Source of the DNA: Bacteroidota bacterium
Lineage (GTDB): Bacteria > Bacteroidota > Bacteroidia > J057 > JADKCL01
Assembly (NCBI GenBank): GCA_016718825.1
Contig: JADKCL010000013.1
Span: 62,001 to 126,000, forward strand
Direction of reading: 5' to 3'
DNA length: 64,000 nt
The translations under genes were made by a program, and so were the position numbers. How positions within the stretch are numbered: position 1 is the first letter of the stretch; every line of letters starts with the position of its first letter. Shown in pieces: positions 17,663 to 26,615 of this stretch. The notes under the pieces were generated by a model. It had not been told where the DNA came from and ran no database searches. It was given only the letters and a program-made list of their open reading frames with translations.

Positions 17663-18220
17663 ATGGATTCAGCCAAGAAACTCGGCGAACCAGAAATCAT
17701 CGCACTGATGCAGAACCCCGTTCGAAAAGAACAGGGCTTGGCGGCGTTGATGGAGCTTTTCCAGCGACCTTTGTACTGCCATATTCGCAAAATGGTCGGC
17801 GATCATGACGACAGTGACGACATTCTCCAAAACACGTTTGTCAAGGCTTGGCGTTTTTTTGACGGGTTTCGGGCCGAATCTTCACTTAAAACCTGGCTCT
17901 TCCGGATTGCGACAAATGAATGCCTCACGCTACTGGAAAAGCGGAAAAAGCGGAACCTCAGCGACCTTCGAGACATCGAAAACAATCTCGGGCATAGTGA
18001 ACAAGTAACTTCAACGATGACAGGAGAAGACATTCAGCAAAGGCTCGAAGCAGCTGTGGCCTCCTTGCCTGACAAACAAAAGCAGGTATTTGTGATGAAA
18101 TACTACGACGAAATGAAATACTCCGAGATGGTCGAAATTTTGGGCGGAACCGAAGGTTCGCTCAAGGCGAGCTTCCACCATGCGGTCAAAAAAATTGAAA
18201 ATTATCTTCAGGCCGGTTAA
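17663..18220 (+). CDS. ECF-type RNA polymerase sigma factor (sigma-70 family)
   Basis: Alternative sigma factor of 185 aa. Region 2 contains DDILQNTFVKAWRFFDGF and SLKTWLFRIATNECLTLLEK, the classic ECF sigma-2 signature; region 4 contains LPDKQKQVFVMKYYDEMKYSEM and GTEGSLKASFHHAVKKI, a helix-turn-helix for the -35 element. I chose the ATG at 17663 (MDSAKKLGE); the frame stays open upstream but the extra residues do not resemble the family and would overlap the divergent gene. A membrane protein and a Spy-like protein follow at 33 and 37 bases, forming a probable sigma/anti-sigma/periplasmic sensor operon. Confidence 0.92.
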   Translation: MDSAKKLGEPEIIALMQNPVRKEQGLAALMELFQRPLYCHIRKMVGDHDDSDDILQNTFVKAWRFFDGFRAESSLKTWLFRIATNECLTLLEKRKKRNLSDLRDIENNLGHSEQVTSTMTGEDIQQRLEAAVASLPDKQKQVFVMKYYDEMKYSEMVEILGGTEGSLKASFHHAVKKIENYLQAG

Positions 18221-18253
18221 ACCATTTCCCAAATCAACGATCAAAGTACTGTT

Positions 18254-18844
18254 ATGCGACACGAAGATTTACACGAAGAAGATTGGAAGGACGAAGCCCC
18301 GCTGCTCGCCTCGCTCGGCAAAGACGCCGGGCCGGATGTGCCCGAGGGATATTTCGAAGGCCTGCCGGAAAGCGTTTTGAGTCGCATTCGCAGCCTTCCA
18401 AAAGAGGAGGCCACGGAAACTCCGGTTATTCAAATGAATGCAGGTGGCCAAGTTTCCGAAGCACGGCCGATGCGCACGGTAGCGTTCCGACGTACCATGT
18501 TTTGGAGTGTAGCAGCTGGAATCGCGCTTTTGGCGACTTTCGGCACATATTTCCTGCTGAAAACGGAGGAAAACACTGAAACCACCTATGCCGAAGAAGC
18601 CATCCGGCAGGAGACCATGGTACAATTGGCTTCCTTGGATTCCAGGGAAATCACGCCTTACCTCGACGTCACGGATGTGAGTGATGAGCAACTTTTTGCG
18701 GCATTGGGCAGCGAAGCGGAAGGGGCATTCGAAGGAGAAGACCACGAAGTGCAGCAAGATGAAGCCGCTGAATACCTTGAGGATGTGAACCTCGACGAAA
18801 TTGATTGGCAGGAATTGGACCTAGACTTGGAAGATTTGCAATAA
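18254..18844 (+). CDS. probable membrane-anchored anti-sigma factor
   Basis: Protein of 196 aa with a cytoplasmic N-terminal part of about 80 residues, one transmembrane helix (MFWSVAAGIALLATFGTYFL, residues about 82-102) and an outer part ending in an extremely acidic tail (QDEAAEYLEDVNLDEIDWQE). The start MRHEDLHEEDWKDEAP, then PEGYFEGLPESVLSRI, resembles the short N-terminal regions of Bacteroidota ECF-associated membrane proteins. It has no zinc-binding HxxxCxxC motif. Its position directly after the sigma gene is the main reason for the anti-sigma call, which is an inference. Confidence 0.68.
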   Translation: MRHEDLHEEDWKDEAPLLASLGKDAGPDVPEGYFEGLPESVLSRIRSLPKEEATETPVIQMNAGGQVSEARPMRTVAFRRTMFWSVAAGIALLATFGTYFLLKTEENTETTYAEEAIRQETMVQLASLDSREITPYLDVTDVSDEQLFAALGSEAEGAFEGEDHEVQQDEAAEYLEDVNLDEIDWQELDLDLEDLQ

Positions 18845-18881
18845 AATGCTGTTGAAGAAAGAATTACAAAGAGGAAAGATT

Positions 18882-19400
18882 ATGAAACGGATGATGATTT
18901 TGATGGGCTTGCTTTTGACCTTGCTTACGCAGCCGCTGATGGCGCAACCGCCTGCTGCCGGCGGGGATTTGGAGGCCATTCGGGTGGGATATATCACCAA
19001 GAAGCTGAGCTTGACGACGGACGAGGCCAAGGTCTTTTGGCCGGTTTACGATGCCTACCGCGACGAAATGAAACTTGTGCGCGACGATCAGCGCGACAAT
19101 GTGCAATCGGCAAAGGAAAACTTTGACACGATGACCGATCAAGAGGTCGAGACCGCGGTCAACAAGATGCTCGACAACCGCCGCAAGGAGCTGGACATCA
19201 CCCTCAAGTACCACGAGCAGTTCAAGAAAGTGATCAACATCCGCAAGGTGGCCAAGCTCTACAAAGCCGAACGTGAGTTCACGCAGTTGCTGCTCGCGCG
19301 CTTGCAAGAGCGACGTGAAGGTGGCGCACCCGGTGGTCCGGGCGGCCCGGGCGGCCCAGGAGGCGGTGGACCCGGCGGCGGACGCAGGTTTCAGCGATAA
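18882..19400 (+). CDS. Spy/CpxP-like periplasmic protein with Gly-Pro-rich tail
   Basis: Exported protein of 172 aa. The ATG at 18882 follows a good GAGGAAAG ribosome site and opens a signal peptide (MKRMMILMGLLLTLLTQPLM, cleaved after AQ). The mature part is almost all helical, with a pattern like the LTxxQ/Spy family (ITKKLSLTTDEAKVFWPVYD, then a long charged coiled helix). The end is low-complexity, with repeated GGP units followed by GRRFQR. As third gene after sigma and anti-sigma factors it may sense or buffer envelope stress, in analogy to CpxP; that role is inferred. Confidence 0.72.
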   Translation: MKRMMILMGLLLTLLTQPLMAQPPAAGGDLEAIRVGYITKKLSLTTDEAKVFWPVYDAYRDEMKLVRDDQRDNVQSAKENFDTMTDQEVETAVNKMLDNRRKELDITLKYHEQFKKVINIRKVAKLYKAEREFTQLLLARLQERREGGAPGGPGGPGGPGGGGPGGGRRFQR

Positions 19401-19425
19401 TTCGAAATGCTGTTCAGAAATCATG

Positions 19426-19453
19426 GCCGCTCCTTTTCGGGGCGGCTTTTTTT
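19426..19453 (+). terminator. Rho-independent terminator of the sigma operon
   Basis: GCCGCTCC pairs with GGGGCGGC (one G-T wobble) around a 5-base loop, followed by a run of seven T. It lies 26 bases after the Spy-like gene. Confidence 0.85.
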
Positions 19454-19520
19454 CTTCTGAAAGAGTTTTTTCTATTAGCTGCAAGAGTTGACAAAGGTTC
19501 TCAAATCCCTTGACATTGAT

Positions 19521-19528
19521 TATATTTG
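19521..19528 (+). promoter_or_regulatory. -7 element of the DUF433/DUF5615 pair
   Basis: TATATTTG matches the Bacteroidota -7 consensus TAnnTTTG and lies 14 bases before the ATG at 19543. A TTG at standard spacing upstream is not obvious. Confidence 0.5.
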
Positions 19529-19542
19529 AAAAAAGGCCACCA

Positions 19543-19770
19543 ATGGATTACCGTAAATACATCGTTAGAAATCCAGAAGTTATGATGGGGAAGCCCACCA
19601 TTAAGGGTTCCCGAATAACAGTAGAATTGATTTTGCGAAAACTCGCAGGAGGTTATTCCGTCGATGATTTGCTGAAAAGTTATCCCCACCTGGAAAGGGA
19701 ACAGATTGCAGCTGTTTTTGCTTACACTGCAGATATGGTTGCAAATGAGGAGGTACGCGAAGCATCATGA
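19543..19770 (+). CDS. DUF433 family antitoxin-like protein
   Basis: Small protein of 75 aa in the DUF433 family, which has a winged helix-type DNA-binding fold related to VapB-like antitoxins. Diagnostic stretch: GKPTIKGSRITVELILRKLA, then GYSVDDLLKSYPHLEREQI. I chose ATG 19543 (MDYRKYIVRNPEV) because an upstream in-frame ATG would precede the predicted transcription start. Its end overlaps the start of the DUF5615 gene by four bases (ATGA), implying translational coupling. It probably binds and neutralises the partner and represses the shared promoter. Confidence 0.85.
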   Translation: MDYRKYIVRNPEVMMGKPTIKGSRITVELILRKLAGGYSVDDLLKSYPHLEREQIAAVFAYTADMVANEEVREAS

Positions 19771-20114
19771 TCATTTTCGACGAAAATGTCGAGGACTATT
19801 GGATCAAGTTGCTTTCGGCGAAAGGCTATCAGAATATTTCCATTCGAAAAGAATTTCGCGGAATTTCTGACCTTGAAGTCGTGGAAATCGTTCGCGAACA
19901 TGGAGGACTTTTGATTACTGAGGATAAAGATTTTGGGGAATTGATATTTTCACATCATATCGAAAAGGTTGCTGTGTTATTTATTCGCTACGACCAACCG
20001 CTATATTCCCAGATTGAAGGCGCTGTTCTTCAGGCTATTGAGGACTATTTCAGGGACCCGCATTTACAATTCATTACAGTTTCTAAGTTGAAAGTAAGAA
20101 CAAGGCGGCTTTGA
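19767..20114 (+). CDS. DUF5615 PIN-like protein, probable toxin
   Basis: Protein of 115 aa of the DUF5615 family, a compact PIN-like nuclease fold. The N-terminal IFDENVEDYW and the central GGLLITEDKDFGELIF carry the conserved acidic residues expected to bind metal. It overlaps the DUF433 gene by four bases, the usual antitoxin-toxin order. By analogy to VapC it may cleave RNA, but activity of DUF5615 toxins is poorly characterised, so the role is inference. Confidence 0.83.
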   Translation: MIIFDENVEDYWIKLLSAKGYQNISIRKEFRGISDLEVVEIVREHGGLLITEDKDFGELIFSHHIEKVAVLFIRYDQPLYSQIEGAVLQAIEDYFRDPHLQFITVSKLKVRTRRL

Positions 20115-20142
20115 TTACCTTCCTTCGGTCCTTCCAACTGAC

Positions 20143-21909
20143 CTATTCCTCCAAAAACTCCACCTCCACACGCCGATTCAACGCTTTGCCTTCGTCCGTT
20201 TCATTGGTGCTGCAAGGCCGGGATTCCCCTATGCCAAATGAGGTGATACGCTTAGCATCAATCGTCTGACTGATCAAATAGTCCATCACGGCACGGGCAC
20301 GGCTCTCCGAAAGCTTCAAGTTGTAGCCATCTTCGCCGTCGCTGTCGGTATGCCCGGACAATCGAATCTTCAAATCCGGATGGCTTTTCAGAAAGTCGGC
20401 CAAGCTATCCAGCAAGGGCAAGGATTTTGGCAGTAGCCGCGATTTGTCAAATTCGAATTGGAGGTTGCGCAACACAAGCGTATCGCCAGCCTTGAATTCT
20501 TGGAAGCCAGTGGTGACGTGGGAGTCTGCCGGTTCAGTCATTGTCGTCGGAATCGGCTCTGGTTGTGACCCAGGGCAGGAGCATGTAGGGTCGCCGACTC
20601 CATGTAATCCGACATCGTCGATGTAGTAATAGCAGCAATCCTTGAATTGGATCCCCTTTTTCGGACCATTTTCCAGTCGGTGCATATGCGAATCGGCATT
20701 TCCCCGGTAGTTCCCGATCATGATCGTTTGTTCGTCGCCTTTGGCGATGAAGGTGCCGTGCAAAAAGACCCATTCGTTCCAATTGTCAAGGATTTTGCCA
20801 TTGCTGAGCGTGATCAACTCGGTGGTATCCACGCCGACTTGGCAATTGTTCATCCCCTGATCGTCGCGGGTGATTTGGAGTTGCAGTTCATCGAGTGCGT
20901 GGTCACTGACTTCCGCGAGGGAAACCCAGATGCTCAAACAATACTTTTTCCCAGCGATCAAGGGCGTTTTTAGGCGCGTAGCCACAAATTCGCGGTAGTT
21001 TTGCCGCTCCTGAAGCATTGCCCAGATGCCGCCATATCCGTTGCCATTGTGGGGCATTTGTTCTCCTAATTCATTTTTAGGAACGGCTGCTGTACCGGTT
21101 CCGCAGACATGGTAAAAGTCCGGCGAATTTTGTTTGATGCGCCAGGCGCGTGCATTTTGCAAGTCTTCCCGTTGTTTTGGGCAGGCGAAAAGTTGCTCAA
21201 AACCCGAATTGGGCACGAGGTTGTTGGGATCCTCGTCTTCTGCGACAAACAATTCGCTTTCACAACCTGACTTGCTCGTGCTTTCATACAATTCGAAGGC
21301 ATCCAAGTAGGTGTAGGCGCGGTAATCGATTGCGGCAAAATGGCCGACTACCAAGGTTTTTCGCCTCCTTTTTGCCGTATAGGTTTTGGTAAACATTGCC
21401 CATCCGATGGATTCAGGGCCCATTTTCCAGTTGGCATTCAATTGTGTGGCGACCGGAATGTCCAAAAGATCCCAATTTGGAATGGTCAACGAAGTATCCA
21501 AAAAGCAAGCCCGCAAGGCCATCCGACCGTCACTACTTGGACTCGGCGCCGCTGCGCGGAATCGCAAACAATAGGCGCGACCCGCCACAAGCGGTTCTGC
21601 CAGATTGATCTGCAAAAATTCCTTTTCCTGATTTCCGCAAAGAATGCCCGCATAACCTGCGCCTTCAAACGCGTCGCGTGTGCCAAAAAAGTTGTTGGGA
21701 ACACCGACCGTTTCGAAGTTTTTGACGAAGCATTTGTTGAAATAGTCGGGCGTGCCCGTATTGGGGCTGCTCCAAAATGCGACGCGATCCAATTGCCCCA
21801 GAGCCTTGGGACATTTTTTCATGTCCTCAAATCCGCCGTTGGGAATGAGGTTTTGGGCATAAGCAATGCCAAAATGGATCAAGCAGATCAGGAGCAAGCA
21901 ACGTTTCAT
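20143..21909 (-). CDS. OmpA family protein with two N-terminal PNxxFE domains
   Basis: Envelope protein of 588 aa. A signal peptide (MKRCLLLICLIHFGIAYA) is followed by two tandem copies of a cysteine-containing beta-sandwich domain, starting NLIPNGGFEDMKKCP (residue about 20) and NLVPNSGFEQLFACP (about 232). A linker rich in Thr and Pro leads to an OmpA C-terminal domain (about 470-588) with FEFDKSRLLPKSLPLLDSLA, LRLSGHTDSDGEDGYNLKLS and SRARAVMDYL, the peptidoglycan-binding motif. It should anchor the N-terminal domains to the cell wall. The same N-terminal domain occurs once in the gene at 16209-17477. The gene stands alone, convergent with the DUF5615 gene. Confidence 0.87.
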   Translation of the reverse strand: MKRCLLLICLIHFGIAYAQNLIPNGGFEDMKKCPKALGQLDRVAFWSSPNTGTPDYFNKCFVKNFETVGVPNNFFGTRDAFEGAGYAGILCGNQEKEFLQINLAEPLVAGRAYCLRFRAAAPSPSSDGRMALRACFLDTSLTIPNWDLLDIPVATQLNANWKMGPESIGWAMFTKTYTAKRRRKTLVVGHFAAIDYRAYTYLDAFELYESTSKSGCESELFVAEDEDPNNLVPNSGFEQLFACPKQREDLQNARAWRIKQNSPDFYHVCGTGTAAVPKNELGEQMPHNGNGYGGIWAMLQERQNYREFVATRLKTPLIAGKKYCLSIWVSLAEVSDHALDELQLQITRDDQGMNNCQVGVDTTELITLSNGKILDNWNEWVFLHGTFIAKGDEQTIMIGNYRGNADSHMHRLENGPKKGIQFKDCCYYYIDDVGLHGVGDPTCSCPGSQPEPIPTTMTEPADSHVTTGFQEFKAGDTLVLRNLQFEFDKSRLLPKSLPLLDSLADFLKSHPDLKIRLSGHTDSDGEDGYNLKLSESRARAVMDYLISQTIDAKRITSFGIGESRPCSTNETDEGKALNRRVEVEFLEE

Positions 21910-22012
21910 GGCGCGGCATTCGGGATTGGATCAAAGAATGCCTTGGCGTAACAGCACACGATTCAGAGCGCAAACTTTGTCGAATGCTCAAGGAAAGCTG
22001 CTGAGATGGAGC

Positions 22013-22342
22013 TTATTTCATCCCCATTACCACAAGAAAGCGCAATAAGTTGTTCTCTTGCTCCGCCGTAATCGTGTTGCCGGTTTTCCGTTTGGCCTTC
22101 ACGCACATTTCTGGAACGATATGTTTCCATGCCTCTTCTGACCGAGATTTGGGCTTGGGAGCTTTGTGGCATGCGCCGCAGTTGAGATCATAGACGGCTT
22201 TGCCTTCGGTGAGTTGTGCCAGCGTGACATCGGCAAACTTAGCCGTTCCACGGTCGGCATCTGCCTGAATCGGCGCAGCAATTTTTGTCGTTCCGCAAGC
22301 GACGGCAAACAAAAGGGTAGAGATGAAGAAGTACTTTTTCAT
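22013..22342 (-). CDS. small c-type cytochrome lipoprotein
   Basis: Exported protein of 109 aa. The leader MKKYFFISTLLFAVACGTTK contains the lipobox AVAC, so it is probably a lipoprotein. It carries a single haem-attachment motif CGACH (in NCGACHKAPK), and Met residues near VPEM or the C-terminal VMGMK may serve as distal ligand. It therefore looks like a mono-haem cytochrome c for periplasmic electron transfer. The neighbouring genes give no clear partner. Confidence 0.8.
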   Translation of the reverse strand: MKKYFFISTLLFAVACGTTKIAAPIQADADRGTAKFADVTLAQLTEGKAVYDLNCGACHKAPKPKSRSEEAWKHIVPEMCVKAKRKTGNTITAEQENNLLRFLVVMGMK

Positions 22343-22407
22343 TGGGGAATGATTTTCGCAATGATAGCAATTTTCGGGGATTGAAGGTGGCTTTATCGGT
22401 CGATGTG

Positions 22408-23390
22408 TCAGTGATCCAACGCTCGTTTTTTGATCATTCCACCGCGCGTATCCCGTACCGAGCTCATTACAACAAATGCTTCAGCGTCAATGCGTTGAAT
22501 TTCGGACTTGAGCTTATTCAATTCCAGCCTTGTGATGACCGTGTAAAGAATGTCAACTTCGGATGTTTCGCCGCGCCTGCCATATCCCCCCTTGCCTTTG
22601 TACACGGTCACCCCACGCCCCATCTCGTTGGTGATCATGAGCCTGATTTCGTGGCTACGAATCGAAATAATGGTCACCCCGGTATATTCATCGATGCCAT
22701 CGACGATATAGTCCAAAGTTTTGGAGGCAATCAGGTAGGTGATCAAGGCATACATTGCCGTTTCAAGGTTCAGAAGATAAGCTGCCACACTAAAAATAGC
22801 GACATTCAAGCCAATGATGATGTCGCCAATCGTTGTGCCCAACTTGCGGCTGAGGTAGATCGCTAAAACCTCCGTGCCGTCCAGTACGGCACCTCCTCTC
22901 ACTGAAAAGCCAATGCCTGCTCCCAAGAAAAAACCTCCAAAGATGGCCACCAGAGACTGTCATGGGTGATTACCGGGAAATGTATTGTTGAAAACACCTA
23001 TCGCCAACGCGGAAATGGAAACGGCTGATTTGAGAGCGAATTGCCGGTCAACCACCTTGAACGCCATGATCACAAAAGGGATGTTGATGATCACGATCAG
23101 AATTCCCAGCGACCATCCTGTCAGTTCAGAGGTCAAGAGGGAAATTCCCGTTGCGCCACCATCAATGAATTTGTTGGGCAGCAGAAATCCTTCCAATCCC
23201 AACGCTGCCAATCCGACCCCAATGGAGATGAGGATGAAGTCTTTCAGCCATTTTTTAGCCAAACGCTTAAATTCTTTGAGCGCTTTTTGAAACTCGGCAG
23301 GAGAAAGCACCTCATCTTTCTTCCGGTTTTCCCCTTCGCCTTCTCACGACGGATGGAATTGACGATGATTTGCGTAAAAATGGGACCCAT
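22408..23390 (-). CDS. YitT family membrane protein (DUF2179 domain), frameshifted
   Basis: Membrane protein of the YitT family, function unknown. The N-terminal piece (22960-23310) has ISIGVGLAALGLEGFLLPNK and further hydrophobic helices; the C-terminal piece (22408-22950) has FGGFFLGAGIGFSVRGGAVL, more helices and the soluble DUF2179 domain (GVTVYKGKGGYGRRGETSEV). The pieces are in different frames. Around 22950-22970 the sequence would read TFPVITHDSLLVAIFGG after removing one C and adding one base, the normal family sequence, so two compensating indels are likely. A further shift near 23330 may separate the true N-terminus, with an ATG at 23390. I regard it as an intact gene with consensus errors. 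Confidence 0.8.
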
Positions 23391-23511
23391 GAATTCTTGC
23401 GTTTGACGGTGACAATTCTGCACGATTGGCAGATCGCCCGATGCGGTGATTAGCCTAAAATACCATTAGAATACGGATACTGTGGTCGATTAGCTGTAGC
23501 AACACTGAATT

Positions 23512-24489
23512 TTAATGCAATTCTAACCCATTGACCAAGGCTAGCACCGCATCCGCACAACCCCATGAAACGGTGTATCCAGCGCCTCCGTGGCCGTAAT
23601 TGTGAACAAATTCGCCGTCCCACTCGAGGCGGATCGTTGCTCGGTTCGGCCGTAATCCGACGACCTTGTCCAAAATTTCCACCTTACCAAGATCGGGAAC
23701 CAACCTTCGGCAACGGTCGATGATGCGATTCCCCAAATCCTCATCCCATTCCAACGAAGATTCTCCAGCCACCGCCGTGCCACCCAAGACGATGTCATGG
23801 GTGCGCGGAAAGATGTAAGTGGCCTCAAATAATTCAGCTCCGTCCATTGAATCTGCAGAAACGAATGGAATGTTGGCCTGCCGGGCAATTTTTACCAATT
23901 GTCCCCGAATCGGATAAAGCGTTGGGTCATTTGCCAATTCCTTGGCTCCCAGGCCAGTGCAATTGATGACGATGGGTGATTCTAAACGCAAATCCGCTAG
24001 ATTTTGAATCTCTCGAGCTGAATTTCCCACCGCCTTGGCGGAACGTTTCCAGTAAATAGGGCAAGTAGATCGGCGTTTCAATCATGGGAACGTCCATCAC
24101 AAAGCCCATGGGCTGTCCATCGGTCAATCCGGCAGCAGTGGCATTGCGCCATCTTCCTTCCGGAATTGCGTCGAGCCCCAAGCCGACTCCTAGACTGCAC
24201 AAACTCCGTGAATTGGACCATCTTTACGCCCGTTTCCCGGATTCTCTGACAAGGTTTCCAAAACCCTGTAAGTCGCTCGACTCCAGCGGTTCACCGCTTC
24301 CAACGGCCCTGTTTTGTAGGGAAACCAGATCGCAGCGGCGACCGCGGATGTGGTATCGGCGGGCATTTCCCGCGTATGCATGCGCACACGATAGCCCGCG
24401 CGTTGCAACACGATCGCAGTCGTGAGGCCAGAAACGCCACAGCCGACGATGATCACAGTTGGAAGATTGGGCCGCTTGGGTGTTACCAT
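23512..24489 (-). CDS. D-amino-acid oxidase (FAD-dependent), frameshifted
   Basis: Flavoenzyme converting D-amino acids plus oxygen into 2-oxo acids, ammonia and hydrogen peroxide. Three pieces in different frames together give a DAAO of about 325 aa. N-terminal: VIIVGCGVSGLTTAIVLQRA, the FAD-binding Rossmann motif. Middle (to about 23927): GLDAIPEGRWRNATAAG and MGFVMDVPMIETPIYLPYL. C-terminal: INCTGLGAKELANDPTLYPI, then RGQLVKI, GLRPNR and NYGHGGAGYTVSWG, the family's C-terminal signature. At least two indels, near 24200 and 24050, break the frame. Since every conserved block is present, I think the gene is intact in the organism. No signal peptide is seen. Confidence 0.87.
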
Positions 24490-24526
24490 GCGGTTGTGTT
24501 ATCGATCGATTCTACAAGGCTGATTT

Positions 24527-25126
24527 TCATAGTGTTCCTTGAAAAAACTCCTTCAGGCGCTTGGCTTGCCATAGGACAAGGGCGGCATCATCCTTGTGAT
24601 AAAGCTGATATTCCGCCTCTTCCTCGTTGACTTTCTCAGTGTATTCAACGAGTTTGTCACCTTTGAAGTAGAATCGGTTTTCACAGGTTTTTTCATTGTT
24701 CCCGCTGAATTCCTTGAAATAATAAAACAGCAAGTTGCCTTCGGAATCGAACAAGTATTCTTCAATTTGCTCATTCGCGCTGCGCGTGCTCCCGATGTTG
24801 AGCTTTCTCAGAACATAAGTCGGGCCGTTTTCGCCCTCAATGCTGCCGCGTTCAAACCAAAAGTCCCTGACGGCTCCATAGTTGCCGACTGCTGCCCATG
24901 GACTGTTTTTCTTGTTGACGGTCAGGCTGTTGAGATAGAGCCGGCATTCTTCGGGTTCTTCCGCATTTTGGCATTCGAGAATTTTGTCCCCGACCTCTTT
25001 GTACACCGCACGGATATGGTTGACCTCGACATTGTTTTGTGCCGTCAGTCGATTCCCATTTGCCGAAAAAAGCAATAGGAGCGGGGAAAGGATCAAAATC
25101 GGGAGAACACGAAGGCCATTTTTCAT
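24527..25126 (-). CDS. hypothetical secreted protein
   Basis: Protein of 199 aa, not recognised. ATG at 25126 opens a signal peptide (MKNGLRVLPILILSPLLLLF, cleaved near LTAQ). The mature part has three Cys, two of them close together (LECQNAEEPEECRLYL), and a repeated beta-strand pattern (YLFDSEGNLLFYYFKEF, FYFKGDKLVEYTEKV) resembling small secreted beta-propeller or PepSY-like proteins. The frame runs further upstream, but no signal peptide would result. It lies between the D-amino-acid oxidase gene and a fragmented gene of unknown function. Confidence 0.7.
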   Translation of the reverse strand: MKNGLRVLPILILSPLLLLFSANGNRLTAQNNVEVNHIRAVYKEVGDKILECQNAEEPEECRLYLNSLTVNKKNSPWAAVGNYGAVRDFWFERGSIEGENGPTYVLRKLNIGSTRSANEQIEEYLFDSEGNLLFYYFKEFSGNNEKTCENRFYFKGDKLVEYTEKVNEEEAEYQLYHKDDAALVLWQAKRLKEFFQGTL

Positions 25127-25247
25127 TGATTCGGGTTTAAAGTTCCTTTTCCCCATAAAAGCTTTCCTGATTCTGTATCGAGGCATGCCATGCGTAATTG
25201 GGAGACAAAAAACGAGGTAATTTTTGGATACACCAGCCCATTCATAA

Positions 25248-26509
25248 TCAAACCTCGGGGTTTCCTTTGGAATAAACCTCTTCGAATGCGCCAGCCTGAT
25301 CGGCTTTGGAAGAATTGTGGTAGAATTTTGGCAAATGTGTTGTCCAAACAATCCTCCAGCCGTTGTTGGGGTCCAAATTTACACGGCTGATGAGGGTATG
25401 CGCGGTATCTGCGACAAGGTTGGCATGATGCACGTAGACCGATTTGTCATCTGTACTGAGCAGGAAACTTCCCGAAAAGTGGCTTGATGACCTTTTGGCA
25501 TTTTCGAAGTCTCGTTGGGCATATTCGGCATCGCGTTTCAGATTAGTGGCATGGTCGTGGATGGCTCGTTGTTCCCAGCTCCATTTGATGTAATCAACTT
25601 CTTGCGTGGCTTCCGGATGCGCTGCCGAATAGATTTTGAGGCTGTCTTCCAAGGACTTCCAGCGATTTTCCATCGAATCCAACTTGATGATTTTGCGTTC
25701 GGCCGCCTTTTTCTGATCAAAATCCAAGAAAAACTTCCCAAACAGAAAGCTGATCTCCGCGCCGGATTTATTACCGAGATAGGAGATTTCCGCACGTGGA
25801 TCACCATCAAGGTTCACACTCTTTCATTGGAAAACTGTCCGGAGCCACTCAATGGGTCATTGTCCCAATCTGCGTCAGGCATTTCTGCATCGGTTTTCTG
25901 TAGGACAAAAGTCTCTGGATCCATCTGGTATTTGAAACCGGCTTCGTCGGTAAGCACAATCCGCTGCGATTCATAATCCACTCCAAAATATTGGTCGATC
26001 AACGGCCAATCAGGTCTCTCCGGTTTGAAGGCATTCAAGCCGGGCATCTGCGAAAACTCGGTCCAAGTTTTGATCGGCGCGAGCGTTTTCGGGTTGCGGC
26101 AATGCAATCCGAGTTCCGGGGTTGATGCTGAACATCCAAACTTTTCCGGGACTGATGCCCAGCACGGCATTGGCTTCCTCAATCATTTCTCCGAGCGGCA
26201 CACGGCCCCTTGCTCGCCAGTTTTGAGGTCGTAGCTGCTCAATCGATATTCGGTATAGCCGCTGATATGGGTCACACCATTTTCTGTGGATTTAGAATTA
26301 GCCTGAAAGATTGCTTCCTTTGCTGATGACAAAATCGCCCTCCGGCCCAGAATAAATGACGTTGACCACGATGTCGTCTGCACGGTCAGTCTCGAGGTCT
26401 TTGTGATAGCAGCCGAAATACCAAAGACGATCAATAAGAATGCAATGCCCCAAACCGACGATACCTTGGAGCAATTTCTTCGAAAAATGCGGACTTTTTG
26501 AACTTCCAT
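25248..26509 (-). CDS. hypothetical membrane-anchored protein, frameshifted
   Basis: Three open pieces in consecutive frames (26509-26183, 26182-25814, 25817-25248) appear to form one protein of about 420 aa. It begins with a membrane anchor (VWGIAFLLIVFGISAAI), and in the alternative frame reads on as DIVVNVIYSGPEGDFVISKG, a beta-strand-rich pattern. Later parts (DYESQRIVLTDEAGFKYQMD; SGSFLLSTDDKSVYVHHANL; RIVWTTHLP) resemble a beta-propeller. A coiled segment with many charged residues lies near the middle of the last piece. I do not recognise a family. At least three indels are needed to join the frames, probably consensus errors. Confidence 0.6.
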
Positions 26510-26569
26510 AGCTGGGTCTTTTCGCGAATTTAGTTTGAAAATTTTAAGGATTCACAACGTTGCAGCATA

Positions 26570-26600
26570 TTGCAATCGCCCTCTCGTTTATGTATATTTG
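26570..26600 (+). promoter_or_regulatory. Bacteroidota-type promoter
   Basis: TTG (26570-26572), a 20-base spacer and TATATTTG (26593-26600) match the TTG-N17-23-TAnnTTTG consensus. The ATG of the next gene is at 26616, giving a leader of about 12 bases. Confidence 0.65.
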
Positions 26601-26615
26601 CTTAAACACCACCCC

